The notes: generated from the letters alone by a model not told the origin. 64,000 bases of DNA from Epichloe hybrida (GCA_019022495.1 JAFEKR010000001.1:992001-1056000); one strand, 5' to 3'; counted from the first letter of the stretch, positions 46,328-59,155 are shown. Numbers and translations: made by a program.

Positions 46328-46650
46328 TTTAATTGATTGCAAAAAACTATCCCAAGATAGGAACGTCAGTCACAAGACATTTCGGTCTTTACGCACATAT
46401 AACGCATCAGGCCTGAATTTAGCACTACCTGTGCGTGGGGTGACGTCGGTGGGAAGCAGTGACCGTTGCCGTGCCAACGGGGCACCTTGCAAGTACACGC
46501 CACATGCCACCACGAGAAGTTGCAATACCGTGAGACACAAGCCCACCATCCTTCCACTCCCGCATTCCAGAAAAACATATCCTTTCCTCAACAATACTTT
46601 AACTTTTTTGAAATCCATTAACTGTCTTCGAGAAGACGGCGCCTAAAGTC
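46328..46650. promoter_or_regulatory. Divergent promoter, arh1 and four-TM gene
   Basis: This 323-bp gap lies between two start codons and must hold both promoters. No gene fits in it. No motif stands out. Confidence 0.45.
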
Positions 46651-48444
46651 ATGGGCGCCTCACCACCATTTATGTACTGCGCCGAGAGAGGCTACAACAC
46701 AGCATTTCCAAAAAATACGTTTGACCCAAAGGCCGTGACGCGCGCGAGCTGGGAACCAAAACCTAAGAAGACAGCGCAAAATAAACCACTGATCTCCTTC
46801 AATAGACACCCTGAGTGCGTTTGCTGACCGTCTCCTTTTTAATCGGGCTTTCTTCGTGGATTAATCAGTCATAGTGCACATGCTCTTCTTCTACCCCATC
46901 AAAATAGCCACTACATACCATTTGGTGGACAGACAAAAAGATGGATAAAGCGGCTGCGTGGTGTTCAACTACTTTGCCGTATATTGGAGTTCAACGGCGC
47001 TCTTGGTGCATTGATCTTGCTGATTCTTGTCACCAACATTGACGAGGTAACGGGATGGATAATGAGAATCCTGGTAAGATATGAGCCTAAGCGGCACCCT
47101 GCCTAACCGGTTGCTAGCACTGCTAATCTAATTAAGCCTGGTGTTGCGATGATTCATTGCCTTTATGCCATCTACCACCTTTGCCGTAAAGCCTCTGGTC
47201 GAACTCCTGGGTCCTCATCAGCATATCACGTATTTGCTGCCATTTTCGATCTAGTCGTTGTGTCTATGTACGCATTCGGGGCCTTTTCCGCTCACCAAGA
47301 ATCTAGCTTGTGGACCACCAGGCTAAGTGACCAGAATTTGATGCGCTACTTTGAGCCGGCCATTTATTACATGATCATTGCAGTGGCCGGAATACATCTC
47401 ATCTCCTTGTCAATATCTTTGTGGCTAGGGGTTGTGTTTCGCAGGATAAGCTTAATGCCACCGGACATGAACCCACTTGAGGACAATCTGACTGCAAGAC
47501 CATTTCACAAAAGAAACAAATCATCCATAACGACTGCGAGCAGCATTTTTGAAAAAAAACGGCATTTGACTTCAACAAAGCAACAAAATGATTTAGGCTT
47601 TGAACTAGATTCAAGTCCACAAGCCCCTGTGGTCCCCTTCCTACACACAAGGGAGAGCTCTGGCAGCTCTGGCAGCTCTGTCCGGAGCAGTGTTTCGTTC
47701 ATCCATTTACCAAACAGGCAATATCAAATTTTACCAGGAAGCTCACCACAAGGCTCGGTCCAAGCTGCCCCAAGTAAACGCTACTCAGTGCCGATGCCTC
47801 CTGAAGTTGGCGCATACTCAGCGATATCCACCGCTGATCAGAAACCGCAACTGCAATGCCCTATCCGTGATATCCAAAAAGTTCGACCAGGTAAATTCAC
47901 TGAGACTTGGTTGCCAACGGAGTCATTGGTATCGAGGACGAACCACCGTCATTACATGATGAGCAAACCAGTGGTAACCTCCCGCCGCGCTAATCACAAC
48001 AGAAAGGAATATGATACATTAGCTCAGACACTCAAAGATGAGAGTCTTTCTGGCGATTCAGATTTTGAGAGAGAACACAGCATGGCATACGACAGACCGC
48101 AGCGTGGGGTTGGTGCACACCCGAACCCTCTTCGATCGCATCCAACTGGCGGGCCCAAACAGAAGGGAAACGCCGGCATTTTTGCAGCTGCCGCCAGGCC
48201 TGCAAACAGAGAACATTACTCTTTGTCGGAGATGAGTGGAAATATGAGGAGGATCAGCAACAGCCAAGATTTTACAGATCAGACTGATGGGGCTCAAAGT
48301 CCTTCGAAGAGGCACAGGGATAGTTCCATCCAATTGGACGACGTGGGAGGAGTAAGAAAAGTTTCATCTGGTATTGATTATGGAATGGGTTATCGACGAA
48401 ATGTCAGTGGCAAGGTCGCTGAGGAAGGGCGAGGATTCTGGTAG
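46651..48444 (+). CDS. Fungal membrane protein with four TM segments, function unknown
   Basis: Three exons, 46651-46814, 46908-47073 and 47137-48444, give 545 residues. The cytosolic-looking start M-G-A-S-P-P-F ... F-D-P-K-A-V-T-R-A-S-W-E-P-K-P-K-K resembles a conserved fungal family I have seen only as hypothetical proteins. Four hydrophobic segments follow: A-L-I-L-L-I-L-V-T-N in exon 2, G-V-A-M-I-H-C-L-Y-A-I-Y-H-L, F-A-A-I-F-D-L-V-V-V-S-M-Y-A-F, and M-I-I-A-V-A-G-I-H-L-I-S-L-S-I-S-L-W-L-G-V-V. The remaining 350 residues form a Ser-, Arg- and Gln-rich tail with a short S-G-S-S-G-S-S repeat. The layout is four-TM domain plus disordered tail, as in some eisosome- or sur7-like proteins, but I see no diagnostic motif. 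It converges with pms1. Confidence 0.85.
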
Positions 48445-48655
48445 TCCGTTGATGAGGGAATATAAATCTTTACTACCACTCGGTGGAACATGTGTATAGT
48501 TTTGAAGGCTGATTGTGCAACAAAGATCGATCATTTTGTTCGGAGGCCGTTAGTGGCTGGCGCAATTTCAAGTTGACCTTTTGTCATTTTACTACGATTT
48601 ACAGGGAATAAAGTTCCCCTTTGGTACATGACTGTAAGAAGGTTCGCAAGTACTT
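48445..48655. other. Convergent 3' region, four-TM gene and pms1
   Basis: This 211-bp gap between stop codons contains only presumed 3' UTRs. Confidence 0.45.
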
Positions 48656-51600
48656 TTAGCTACCTGGGTGGGCATCTGCGATATATGAGGCCCAATATTT
48701 GGGGACTGAGGTGCATAGCGTGTCTGCCGTCCATCGTGCCTCATCCCAGGCTTGGATGCGGCAAAGATGTCGCATTGTGGGACGGCCATGTGGACAGTTC
48801 CACGGTTTGTCTAGTTCGCCCATGTGCCTTACTACAGTATACATTTTATTGGTGGTGAGTGCTTTCCCGATCATGATACTGCTGCGACAAGCCCTCATTG
48901 CGAACATTTTGCGGACGGCCGAAGGCCGAGGAATGTGCTCCGACCCCGCAGGCTCGTCTGCGAGAAGCGAAATGAGCTCCTCCAGATCCTTCAGAGTAAA
49001 GGTTGATTCTCGGCTCATAGGCAAGGCAAGCAGCTGACAACGGCTTCCTACTGGGGTTGTGCCTGTAGAATCGACTTGAACCTGAAAGCCATTTGCCTCC
49101 AAAGCTGCCAGATTCTGAAATACAATCTCCTCGTCTAACGCTGTCAAATCGAGCTTTTTTGGACGCACTAATCGTTGTGACTGAACTTTTGTGGTGGCTT
49201 GTAATGCTTCAAAATTGAACTTCTCATCCGAGGCATGCTGGTCAATTATCAGAAGTTCGTCGTGCGCATTAGTTGTACTTGAAACATTGTCAGTCGATCG
49301 CGGACGTATTGCAATGATAAACCCAAGATTAAATTGCCCGACAATCCTCATCTTAGCAAAATCACTCTTTGATATAATTAGAGGCAACTTCGATTCGGCA
49401 TCTGGCGCATCAATTTGTTCCACGTCTGGCTTCAAGCCCCCCGATAAGTTTCGAGCAAAAATTTGCCCCCAATCATCGGATAAAAGAGCTATCTTGTCCT
49501 CGTCCGTGTAGATCACTTGCGACCTTTGAGCGTTTGCGAATTTTCTTCTTCTTTCCTTGTTTGAGGTATTTGTTTTGACGGTTGCCATTCGGTCTTCAGT
49601 GATTTCGCAAGTGCTATCTCGGGGATCATCCATCAGGCCGACTTTCGAGCTCAGAACTGAGACAAGCTGCTCTTGATTTTGAGCTTCGTTGTCTGGTGAC
49701 TTGGCGTGAACGCCTTGGCGATTAGTTTCGCCCAACTCTGCGGAGCTTTGGTGACAAATAGCTGAGTTGGTCCAACCACTTGTGACTTCAAATTTAGAAA
49801 GGTGCTCTTCATCGGCCGGGGCAACGGAATTGATAGATACAGCAGGTGTGCTGCCATCTTGCGTGGCACTCTTTCCCGGAGGTGATTCTGAATCAAGTGA
49901 ATCGCGAGGCCTCTTTGCACCAGACATCGTTGAGATTTTAGGCGGCTTCGAACATGGCGATGAGACATCATCATGAAGGCTGTCCGAGTCACTTCCTGTG
50001 CAAGGATTTTCAGGCCAAACCTCATTCGTAGATTTCAGCTCATACTGGTCCTTCCGTAGGTTTGCCCTTGGACTAGGAAGTTTGACATCCAAATTGTTAC
50101 TTGACATTTCGTTAGCATTTCCAGCATCGTCAACAGAGTCATCAACCAACGTGCGTTTCTCTCGCAAGTTGAGTCGAAACTTGTTGAAATCTGACGCATT
50201 ATCCCACGAGATTGGTAACACTTCTGGCTCAACATCTCGATTAAGCCATTCACTGAGCGACGGTTGCCTGTTGCCGACTGTGCGGCTTACTTTCTCTGTA
50301 GTAATTCCCGATGCATATTGCACCCGCGATTTTAGACTACCCGTTAGAGCTCGTTTGTTTGTCTCTGCATCATCTATCGTAGAACCCTCTTCTTCGGAAT
50401 TCAGAGGCGTACATTTCGACAAAAGAAGCGAAGGAATTGGATGAGATGGTTTGAGGGATTCTGATGGCTGTGAGCTGAGAGCTGAAGCTGTCGGAAGCCG
50501 ATATTCATGACTGTCAAATAATGCTCCTAGGGATGCACGAAGACTGTCTAGTAATGACGCTTGGTCGTGAAGTAAAATACTTCTTTTGTCGGGACTGACG
50601 TTGACATCATACATGTTTGTGTCGAGCTGGATATCGGCAAATATGAATGGAGACTGAGAGTAATTGTAAGATTTGTACACCTCGTTGAATGTCTTGGCAA
50701 ACTGCGGTAAGCCACATGGCCTTCCATTCACGAAGAACATTTGTCGATCTGGAGTCTGTCTACCGTCTCCCTGTATTGGTCTCGAGACATGACCTCTCAC
50801 GCGAACCTGTTTAGAAGGAGAGTGAATTTGAGGTGAAATTTGTATAGCCGGATTTATTTTTGGATGTTCCATCTCGAGAAGAATATCCATAGGCACTAGT
50901 GCTGATATTGCCTTGGATCCGAATATGTTTAGTATGTTCTCACGAGTGGTCGGGTTGCCCTTGGTTGAGAACAGTACTATTCGCTTCCCCTTGGTGGGCT
51001 GTTGCGAGACCGAGAACTTGAGGTTGGTTTGGATGCAAGCGTATTGGTTTAAAAGAGCAATAACTTTGTGCCATTCTCTCTTGATGTTGCGCTCCAACTC
51101 TCGACGTCTCACTGGCAAATTATAGAATAAATTTTCAACCGAAACTGTTGTTCCTTTCTGAGCAGCCGTAACTGCAGTGCTAACAAGTTTACCTGAGGAG
51201 TCAAAATGAAGTTTGGACCCTTTCGGAACATCAGACTGAACGCAAGTAGTGATGGTCAACTGAGACAAAGCACAGAGAGATGCCAGTGCTTCTCCTCGAA
51301 ACCCAAAGGTTTGTAACGAAGAGATGTCCGAGTATGAGGACAGTTTTGAAGTGTAGTGCTTCAGTGCAACACATGCGTGATTAGCGGGTGAGATGCCGGA
51401 CCCATTGTCCTGGACTTCAATATGGTCGAGGCCTTGGTTTTTAAAGCGTACATCTAATGGCAAGACCAATTACTATGTTAGTAGCTATGAATTCTTATGT
51501 CACCTTCGAATGATAGAAAAGCGCAGTGAGTTTAGTCCATCACGAACCTATATTAGTGGCACCGGAATCGATGCTATTCTCCAGTAGCTCTTTAACAACT

Positions 51601-51760
51601 GAGCAGAGGTCGACAATGACCTGGCCGGACTGTATCAGATGAATCTGGTAATTGTCAATATGAAATAATGACTAGCCTTTTAACGTCAATAGGAACTTCG
51701 TTGGAAATCGAGCCTACTAACACTTTTATCATCAATGGGCTTGATTGGAGCAGCCATCAT
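48656..51760 (-). CDS. pms1: DNA mismatch repair endonuclease Pms1 (MutL family)
   Basis: With Mlh1 it forms MutL-alpha, which nicks the new strand in mismatch repair. Exons are 51760-51722, 51644-51548 and 51453-48656; 977 residues. The GHKL ATPase shows V-V-K-E-L-L-E-N-S-I-D-S-G-A (catalytic Glu), D-N-G-S-G-I and T-F-G-F-R-G-E-A-L. A long acidic linker follows. The C-terminal endonuclease signature D-Q-H-A-S-D-E-K-F-N-F-E matches D-Q-H-A-x2-E-x4-E, and A-C-R-S-S-I, G-K-A-L and C-P-H-G-R-P-T-M-R-H-L complete the metal site, so it is of the PMS2/yeast Pms1 type, not Mlh1. The first exon encodes only 13 residues; the second Met (51757) could also be the start. The last 35 residues after M-R-H-L are less typical; a further 3' exon is possible. 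Confidence 0.95.
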
Positions 51761-52825
51761 GACCACCGCTTTAATGCCTAACAAGTCGTTGAATGCAACT
51801 GAAAGCCCAGCGAATGCATATACTTGCGTGGTCTTGTCAAATGAAACAGAAAAGGGGACCAACTGATCGATGATCAATGTTCAGATTGTAAATTTGGGCA
51901 ATGTAGTGTCAAAAACGGGGGTGCTCCAGCTGCTCCGAAACCTGACGAATAGTGATGTTAATTTTGCATCTAGACGGCATCAAGGCCAGCTCCAATCAAC
52001 GTACATATGTATGTCAACGGAGCACCAAAATCGCTGAACGCGTCGCGTTGACGTGATCCCTGGGTGTTTCTACCAATAATAAGCTAGCCCCATTATAATA
52101 CCCACCCCCCTTGATCCTTGATTCTCCTAGGAGTACTCCGTACTTACAGCTACATATTATATGCCCACCCGTTGTAGCTTCCCACCTGCAGGCTGTTAGG
52201 TCTCATTACTACAGCCAAGGCACTGGATATAGTCAACGGACTTATGGCTTGTAATCAATCATATAGGTCTGAGACCTATGCAAAAATTCCCCAACAATGC
52301 CACCGTTTTGCCCACGATTCAAATTCCAGCATATAGCCAGTTCGAGCAGGACGTGCCTAATATCCAAGAAGTGCATAATGTGCTTATCGCGATGCGTGGT
52401 TGCCCAAGCTTTCACTTGGTATTTGCCTACCTAGGGTAGGTGAGTTAGTCCACGTGGGGATTCCGAAAACTAGCAACTGGGTCGGAGCATTTACCAGCGC
52501 ATCTGTGCGGTTACCCATCCTCAACTTCTTCTTGAAAAGCCTGTCTTTTTATTCTACGTAGAGAGGTCTTAGTTAGGGACGGCATGCCTTGCCACCCTGC
52601 CTACTCCCACGACGACGACGACGAAGACGACGACGATACGAATTATCGCGCTCTTTTTATTCGTCGTCCGCCGCTGTGAACGTTGCAGTCATCAACCAAG
52701 CGACCGGCGAGGAGCTAGTATTTGCTCCAAACACGATTTCCATCTCATACCGTCATTCTTTATAACCCTATTTACCCAACTGTCTCTCCCGATTCGCCTA
52801 GGCCACTTGGCCGGCAGCCATCTCC
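51761..52825. promoter_or_regulatory. Divergent intergenic region, pms1 and bst1
   Basis: This 1.06-kb gap holds both promoters. A (CGA)n-like microsatellite with one GAA interruption lies at about 52610-52636, in the probable bst1 leader. No gene is recognised. Confidence 0.4.
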
Positions 52826-55800
52826 ATGACAAACCACTCGCTCGAGTCGATCGAAGATGGAGACACAGCATGTTGGAACCCGCAATCAATCAACCATAAA
52901 ACTGAGCTAGAGGTATTGCACTCAGATCGGCCCAAGGACGTCGCGACATCCAGCTGTCCAAGAGATCGCGACTGCGAACCTGCCTATGACTGCAATGGAC
53001 TCGCAAAAGGTGCTGCAGTATCAATCCTGAAACCACTCTCATTTGCCGATCCATCTGCGACCATGACTACCAGCAAGATAGGCCACTCGCCGGCCGTCAA
53101 AACCGAGCGCCAACCTAGCTCTTTCTCACTGCTCGTGCTTCTCACCTCTGGCATTGGCATATTGCTATTGGCATTAGTTTCAAGATCGCTTTACAGCTAC
53201 CAAGCTGAAGCTAAAGGCTGTCGCATGTCATACATGCGGCCCTCCTATGTCCATTTTATCGAATTCGACACAGAACATACGCGCTTTGCGACGAAGTACT
53301 CTTTATACCTCTATCGCGAACAAGGAATCGACGACGAGCATAAGGTAAGAATACAAAAGCTGTTACAGGAAGATGCCTAATTGTCAAAACACGATTATAC
53401 TCGACTACACCACTAATCCTTTACGACAGCTACGCGGCACTCCAGTGCTTTTCATACCAGGCAATGCCGGAAGTTACAAGCAGGTTCGGCCCATCGCAGC
53501 AGAAGCAGCAACTTACTACCATGACACTCTTCGACACGACGGCCGCTCTCTAGACGCAGGGGTTCGGAAGCTCGACTTCTTCACTGTCGACTTCAACGAG
53601 GATATAACTGCTTTCCACGGTCAGACTCTACTTGACCAGGCAGAGTACCTAAATGAGGCAATCAGGTATATCCTTTCGCTTTATTCTGATCCACTGCGGG
53701 CAGGCCGGGACCCTCAACTCCCTGATCCGACGTCAGTTATAATTCTTGGTCATTCCATGGGTGGCGTTGTGGCACGCACGATGCTGGTGCAACCCAACTA
53801 CCAAGCTAACTCCATCAACACAATTATCACGATGTCAGCCCCCCATTCACGACCGCCAGTGACGTTTGACGGTCAAATCGTCCAGATTTACGACGAGATC
53901 AACGACTACTGGAGGAAAGCGTATGCTCAGAAATGGGCCAACAATAACCCACTTTGGCATGTCACTATCATATCTATTGCTGGTGGCGCTTTAGACACAG
54001 TGGTTCCATCAGACTACGCCAGTGTGGAGCCTCTAGTCCCGGAGACTCACGGCTTCACAGTCTTCACTACTGGGATACCAACTGTTTGGACTAGCATGGA
54101 CCACCAAGCTATTCTCTGGTGCGATCAATTTCGCAAGGTTGTAGCAAAGTCATTATATGATATTGTCAACGTTCATCGCGCTACGCAGACGAAACCTCGC
54201 GCTGATAGGATGCGCTTTTTTAGAAAGAGGTTTCTATCTGGTCTAGAAGCTACTGCTGAAAAAACCAGTGCTCTCAAAGAGGGAACACCAGTGCTCACTT
54301 TGGATTATGAGTCTAGCCGAATTGTGCCGGCAGGCGATCGGTTCGTTCTGAATCAGCTAGGAAGCCAGACTCTCTCCATGGCCCATCTCATTCCCATACC
54401 TCCTGCAGACGCCTCAACACCTAAACAGTTCTCGCTGTTGACAGACGCCTTGTTTCCGGAGTCGGAGGACTATAGTCCAGTGGACATACTTGTTTGCACC
54501 GTTTTTAACCAGCCTGGGTCTATCAATGAGCGTCATTCAGGCCACATGTCTGCTGCAAGCAGAAGTTCACCGAGGCTTGCTTGCAAGAACGTTGCATCTG
54601 ACGCCGTGCTTTTACCTGCTTCTACAGAGACGACCCGGCAGCCCTTCTTTCTTGAAGGAGAAGACGCAATTCGTCCTTTCTCATATCTACTGTATGACGT
54701 GGATGATCTTGTGGAATACAACTTTATTGCTGTAGTGCAAAAGACAAGCTCTCGTTCATCAGGTTTTGTTATCGCCGAATTTAGCGACAAGGTGGCAATT
54801 CAGAAGATCATTCCAAGTTCCCTTTCCCAGATTGCGGTATTTGGCGTATCTCTCTCTTTGGCCCCCGATCGGGCCATGACGATTGACATAAGATTTCCTG
54901 CGTTGACCTCGAGTCTGCTCGCGTTCAATATGGTGCTCGACAATTCAGATTGTCGCAAGGAGCATCAGTTATTCACCTCGATGGTCAGGCAACATCTTGA
55001 CCACCCGTATGAGTCTAAATACTTCGTCAATGCCACAGACGTGTCTATTAGCTTTCATGGGATTGCACCGTATGTTCCTCCGCCGCTAGAAGCGAGTGGT
55101 AGAGAGATTGGCGTTGGGCTTCAGATATGGTCTGATCCAACATGTTCATCGACGGCGAAGATCACGATTCGTCTTGACTTGCTCGGGAGTCTAGGCAAGC
55201 TTTACATTATAGAACTGTGTTCGCGGCATTCCCACTCCTAATCGTAACTTTGGTTCTGCGGAAACAATTTCGTGTTTATGACCAAATTGGAGTTTTCATA
55301 CCTTTCTCACAGGGACTAGATCTCTCCCTGAGGCGCTCAATTCCCCTATTACTCCTTTCTTTGACTCTTCTCGCAGTATCTCTCGAAGGTACTTCGGCAG
55401 TAATTCCCCATTTATTTCGGAGCAAGCGACATCTCAAAGAATTCCACAGGAACGAACTTCTCATTGGCAAAGCCCGTCCTTTTGTTTTCTGGTTCCTTTA
55501 ATCGGCATAGTATGTATTGGTGTATGTGCTGTCCTGCATTGCATTATGCTCTCCCTGACTTGGATTCTGGGTTTTCTCTACGGCTTCCCGAGCAGCATTT
55601 CATTAAACGATTGCGAGAGGCATAAAAGAGTTGCATCCCAGGCACTAATTCACTCAACTCCAAAGCGACGAATGGTATCGACGGCCGTTCTTCTCTTTCT
55701 TGTTTCGACATTCATTCCGTACCAATTTGCTTACCTTGTTGCGTGCCTGGTTCAGTTGTTCACTACAGTTCGCGCATTTCATGTTGCAGCTCTGGCAGAC

Positions 55801-56241
55801 TCGATGTCGAGCTTGAATTATTATCATTATGTTCATTCGATACTCCTACTGATGATGTGGGTTTTGCCGATCAATTTGCCCATACTCGCAGTCTGGATTC
55901 GCAACCTTGCCGTACATTGGCTTACACCGTTCTCATCTCACCATAACGTCTTATCGATCATGCCTTTCATTCTGCTGGTGGAAAATTTGACCACCGGCAG
56001 GATGGTGCCACAAGTGACCAGTCAACTACGACATGTTACTAGCGTGCTCCTTTTTGGCACTGCACTCTGCGCGGCAGTTTACGGTGTGTCGCACGCGTAC
56101 GTGCTGCACTATCTAGTTAATATCATCGCGTTATGGTTGGTCATCCTGCACTCAACTGCGGATTCTTGGTCGGTTGCCAATATTCTCGCAATGTTCGAAG
56201 GGAGCGCCAGGATGAACCGAGATCATGGCAAATCTTCTTGA
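52826..56241 (+). pseudogene. bst1: GPI inositol-deacylase Bst1/PGAP1, two apparent frame breaks
   Basis: Bst1 removes the acyl chain from the inositol of GPI anchors in the ER so that GPI proteins can leave. Exon 1 is 52826-53344; an 85-nt intron ends at 53429. The product has a Lys/Ser-rich cytosolic start, one TM (L-L-V-L-L-T-S-G-I-G-I-L-L-L-A), then the lipase domain F-I-P-G-N-A-G-S-Y-K-Q and nucleophile elbow G-H-S-M-G-G. The reading frame then breaks twice, near 55201 (between G-S-L-G-K-L and Y-R-T-V-F-A-A-F-P) and near 55466-55500 (between N-E-L-L-I-G and F-L-V-P-L-I-G). Each break is consistent with one missing base in or near a homopolymer. The C-terminal multi-TM part (to 56241) is otherwise clean, with no other stops, so sequencing error is as likely as gene loss. 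Confidence 0.8.
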
Positions 56242-57085
56242 CCCATCAGGCTGCGATGAGAGCGCACAATAAGTTGATGATAAGAGTATCAATGTCGGTG
56301 GCGACTCCATTGTTCCGTCTCGTAATGAGCCACATCCCATGGTTTCTATATCATCGCATTTTGATTGACAGAGTGGTTGGTTTTCCCGTAACTGAGTGAC
56401 GCAGGAGACTTCGATCACTTGGGCTTTAATCACTAAGAGAATATTGTACCTTGCAATTCGGCTCTTTTCACAACATAATACTTATTAATAGGCATGTTGA
56501 TTCTTCGTTTGTCCTTGCTCATTCAAGTTATTTGTCTATCAATCATGCATTGCCAGGCGTTATTCCAGGTAGTACATTGTGGGGAAAGGGGCGTGGTGGA
56601 AGTTATTATGCTATCACTTGTGTAATATGGTCTGGGTATGGCTAATGACTGACAGATAGTGGCAGTCAATTCTACATAATTTCTTTCTACGTCAAAGATA
56701 CGAACTGAACAATCTTGAATGTCACCTGGTCATTGACTCATTCCGGAGAACTTGTTATGATCCCACATGATTATGATGATTCGAGGCGACTTTTCTGAAA
56801 GCACTATTGATTTGCGCAAGGTCGATGGTGTACTATGTCAAGGTGCCTCAACCAGCGGCGAAGTCTTGCTGGTAAAAAGAAGAGATCCAGAGGTCATCTA
56901 CGCGCTCGAGGACAGAGGCCGCCAAGTCCGATTAACGATTGTACCAAAAGGTTCCGAAAGGGACTTCTCCATGCCCAGCAGTGAAACGGATTTATCCAGA
57001 CTAAAATAGAGCAGTGCATTGCGTGAATAGCCGGGCATCTAGGAACAGTGTACCAGGCAAACAAGATGTGGTAATGACACCTCTT
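56242..57085. other. Convergent intergenic region, bst1 and mch1
   Basis: No gene is assigned. An 80-codon open frame on the plus strand (56767-57009) has no motif and could be chance. Confidence 0.4.
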
Positions 57086-59155
57086 TTAGGGTTTTCTCTC
57101 TCTGGCCAATTCAACTCGTTCGTTCTGCACCGTCCAGAGAGTAATAGCGATGCCTATTGAACAAGCCCCGAATGCCACCCAATACGCAGCACGGAAGCAG
57201 TCTAGGCCCTCGTGACAGAAGCGTTCTCCACTGGGATCGAAAACACTATGGGAATCCAACACCAAGCCATAAAACGAATTGAATATGTTGGACGAGATGA
57301 CAGGGGCCAGTGTCATAAATCCCCAATTCTGGCTCAACCCACGAATACCGAAGGCCTCAGTCACTAAAGAAGGGAAAACGCCGAACAGGAATCCATACCC
57401 GAGACCAGAGAGTCCCGATACCAATCCCAAAAGATGAGGATTCTCGATGACCAAAGCACAAGCTTGGGCTAACAAAAATATGACAGACGCAACTAAGAGG
57501 CACCACATGCGGCTGGCGTGGAGCGATCTGACCAAGAAATCAGACCCAACACCTGCGATAGAAAATGTTAGTATAATCCACTCCTTCGGCCCCTTTCCGG
57601 TTGTGTTCTTCTTCTTCTTCTTCTCCTGCTTTTCTTTGATAGAACGAAGTGTGAAGGTGAGATAAAAAGAGAAATATAATTGAAAACCGAGAACAATGCA
57701 TGGCCGTGATAGGAGAATTAGTTTGCATAGGCGAATGGGAACTGGAAATTGGTCTGTCTTTTAGAGGCCAACCAATAGATAGACTTACCACTGAAGAGGC
57801 GACCCACGAAACTACATAGAGACAATATTGAAACATGCATCTGTTGTTGATGGACGAGAAAATCTTCAGTAAGCGATTGATCGCGGTGCTTCCACAGTAC
57901 ATTGACGTCATTTCCAATATTGCTTGAGCGGCATTAGCGTGTTGTCATAAGTTGGAGTTGGAGATTTCAAGCTGGCACCAGACAGGCTTACTTAATGGTC
58001 ATGAGTCCAATTCCCGACAGAATCGCCATGATGGCAAAAAGTTGCCAAAAGGACGCATTACCTAAGAGCTTCAGGCCGCGAATATCTATACGATGAGATC
58101 GATCTGCATCAACACTGCTCACTACCACACTTTCAACAGGTTCTGATACCGCCGATGATATCAAGATTGAGGCTTCATCGAGAACGTCATCTCCAACTTC
58201 ACTGTCGATAGGGGTGTCGCCAGGTGGGGGGTTGGAGGATATTGTCGAGGGCAAGGTGGGCGCGGCCACAAAGCCGATGGAAGACGTACCAGTTTCACCA
58301 GGCAAGTGGCCGCCAAGTGATTCAGACCAGCCTTGTGATGGCCGCAAATGGTCAGATAGCGATGATGACCGACGATCTTCAGGATTGATAACCGTATGAT
58401 AGTTGGAGTGTGGGTAGACTCTGAGGAAGAAAAAGCCGGCAAACGTTAAGCCAAAGGTGCCACAAGAGAGAAGTTTCAGGAAGGCACTTGGGTCGCCGGG
58501 AAAGAGAAGAGCACCAATTGATGAGAAAAAAAAGGCACTGAGGCCAAACGCTGCGAGAGGGAATGCTGTAGCTGTACCTCTGTGGCTGGGCCAGTTGAGT
58601 GCTGATGTCTTCACAGCTGCAGCAAATGACAAACAGCTTCCAAGGCCAGACAGAAAGGAAAAGAAACAGAGGGCGACTATCGAGCCGGAAGCGCTATCAT
58701 ATGCCATATGTAGAGGGAAATAGCCAGCGGCAAGGAGGACTGCGCCAATGAGGACGAAAGGGCGAGGCCCTCGATGGTCTACAAAAATGCCCACAGGAAT
58801 GCCAAGCGAGTACAGTCCCAAGTTGCCAAACTGCCCGATCAAATTACTTTGCGTGGCAGATAGTTTCAGTTTCTCTGCGAACTGTGGTGCCCAGGCTGAA
58901 TAGACGTACTTTTCATGATTCAAGGGTGGCATACGTCAGTGATGTTCATATATATATATATATATCATGGGATAGCTAATATGGCAAAAAAAAAAAAAAA
59001 AACCCCCGTAAATTATCGACTGCTCCTCGCAAGAACTCAGCTTCAGAGGAGGGGGGGTGACTGACATTGGTGCCACATGCGAGGGATATGATAGTAGCAG
59101 CGACACCCGCGACAAGGCGAGCACGCCGCAGCTGTTGCTGGCGGTCCTGGCCCAT
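57086..59155 (-). CDS. mch1: Mch1-like MFS transporter
   Basis: A membrane transporter of the nodulin-like/Mch1 branch of the major facilitator superfamily; the name comes from monocarboxylate-carrier homology but yeast Mch1 has no proven substrate and sits in the vacuole. Exons: 59155-59066, 58908-57992, 57922-57789, 57552-57086; 535 residues. TM1 spans exon 1-2 (A-A-T-I-I-S-L-A-C-G-T-N / Y-V-Y-S-A-W-A-P-Q-F). The N half ends before a long Ser/Pro-rich central loop (about 210-300), then the C half begins L-L-G-N-A-S-F-W-Q-L-F. The join G-L-M-T-I-N-N-I-G-N-D-V across intron 2 and L-F-S-G-V-G-S-D-F across intron 3 are typical of the family. Intron 1 (157 nt) and intron 3 (236 nt) are long for this window. 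Confidence 0.92.

Noticed and set aside
51761..51877. In-frame extension of pms1 upstream of ATG 51760
   Set aside because: The extension lacks family residues, while the second-exon join from M-M-A-A-P-I-K-P matches the MutL start.
52310..52335. B-box-like GATTCAAATTCC suggesting a tRNA
   Set aside because: No A box or cloverleaf stems could be drawn around it.
56767..57009. 80-codon open frame between bst1 and mch1
   Set aside because: No recognisable motif and no homologue recalled; left as possible chance frame.
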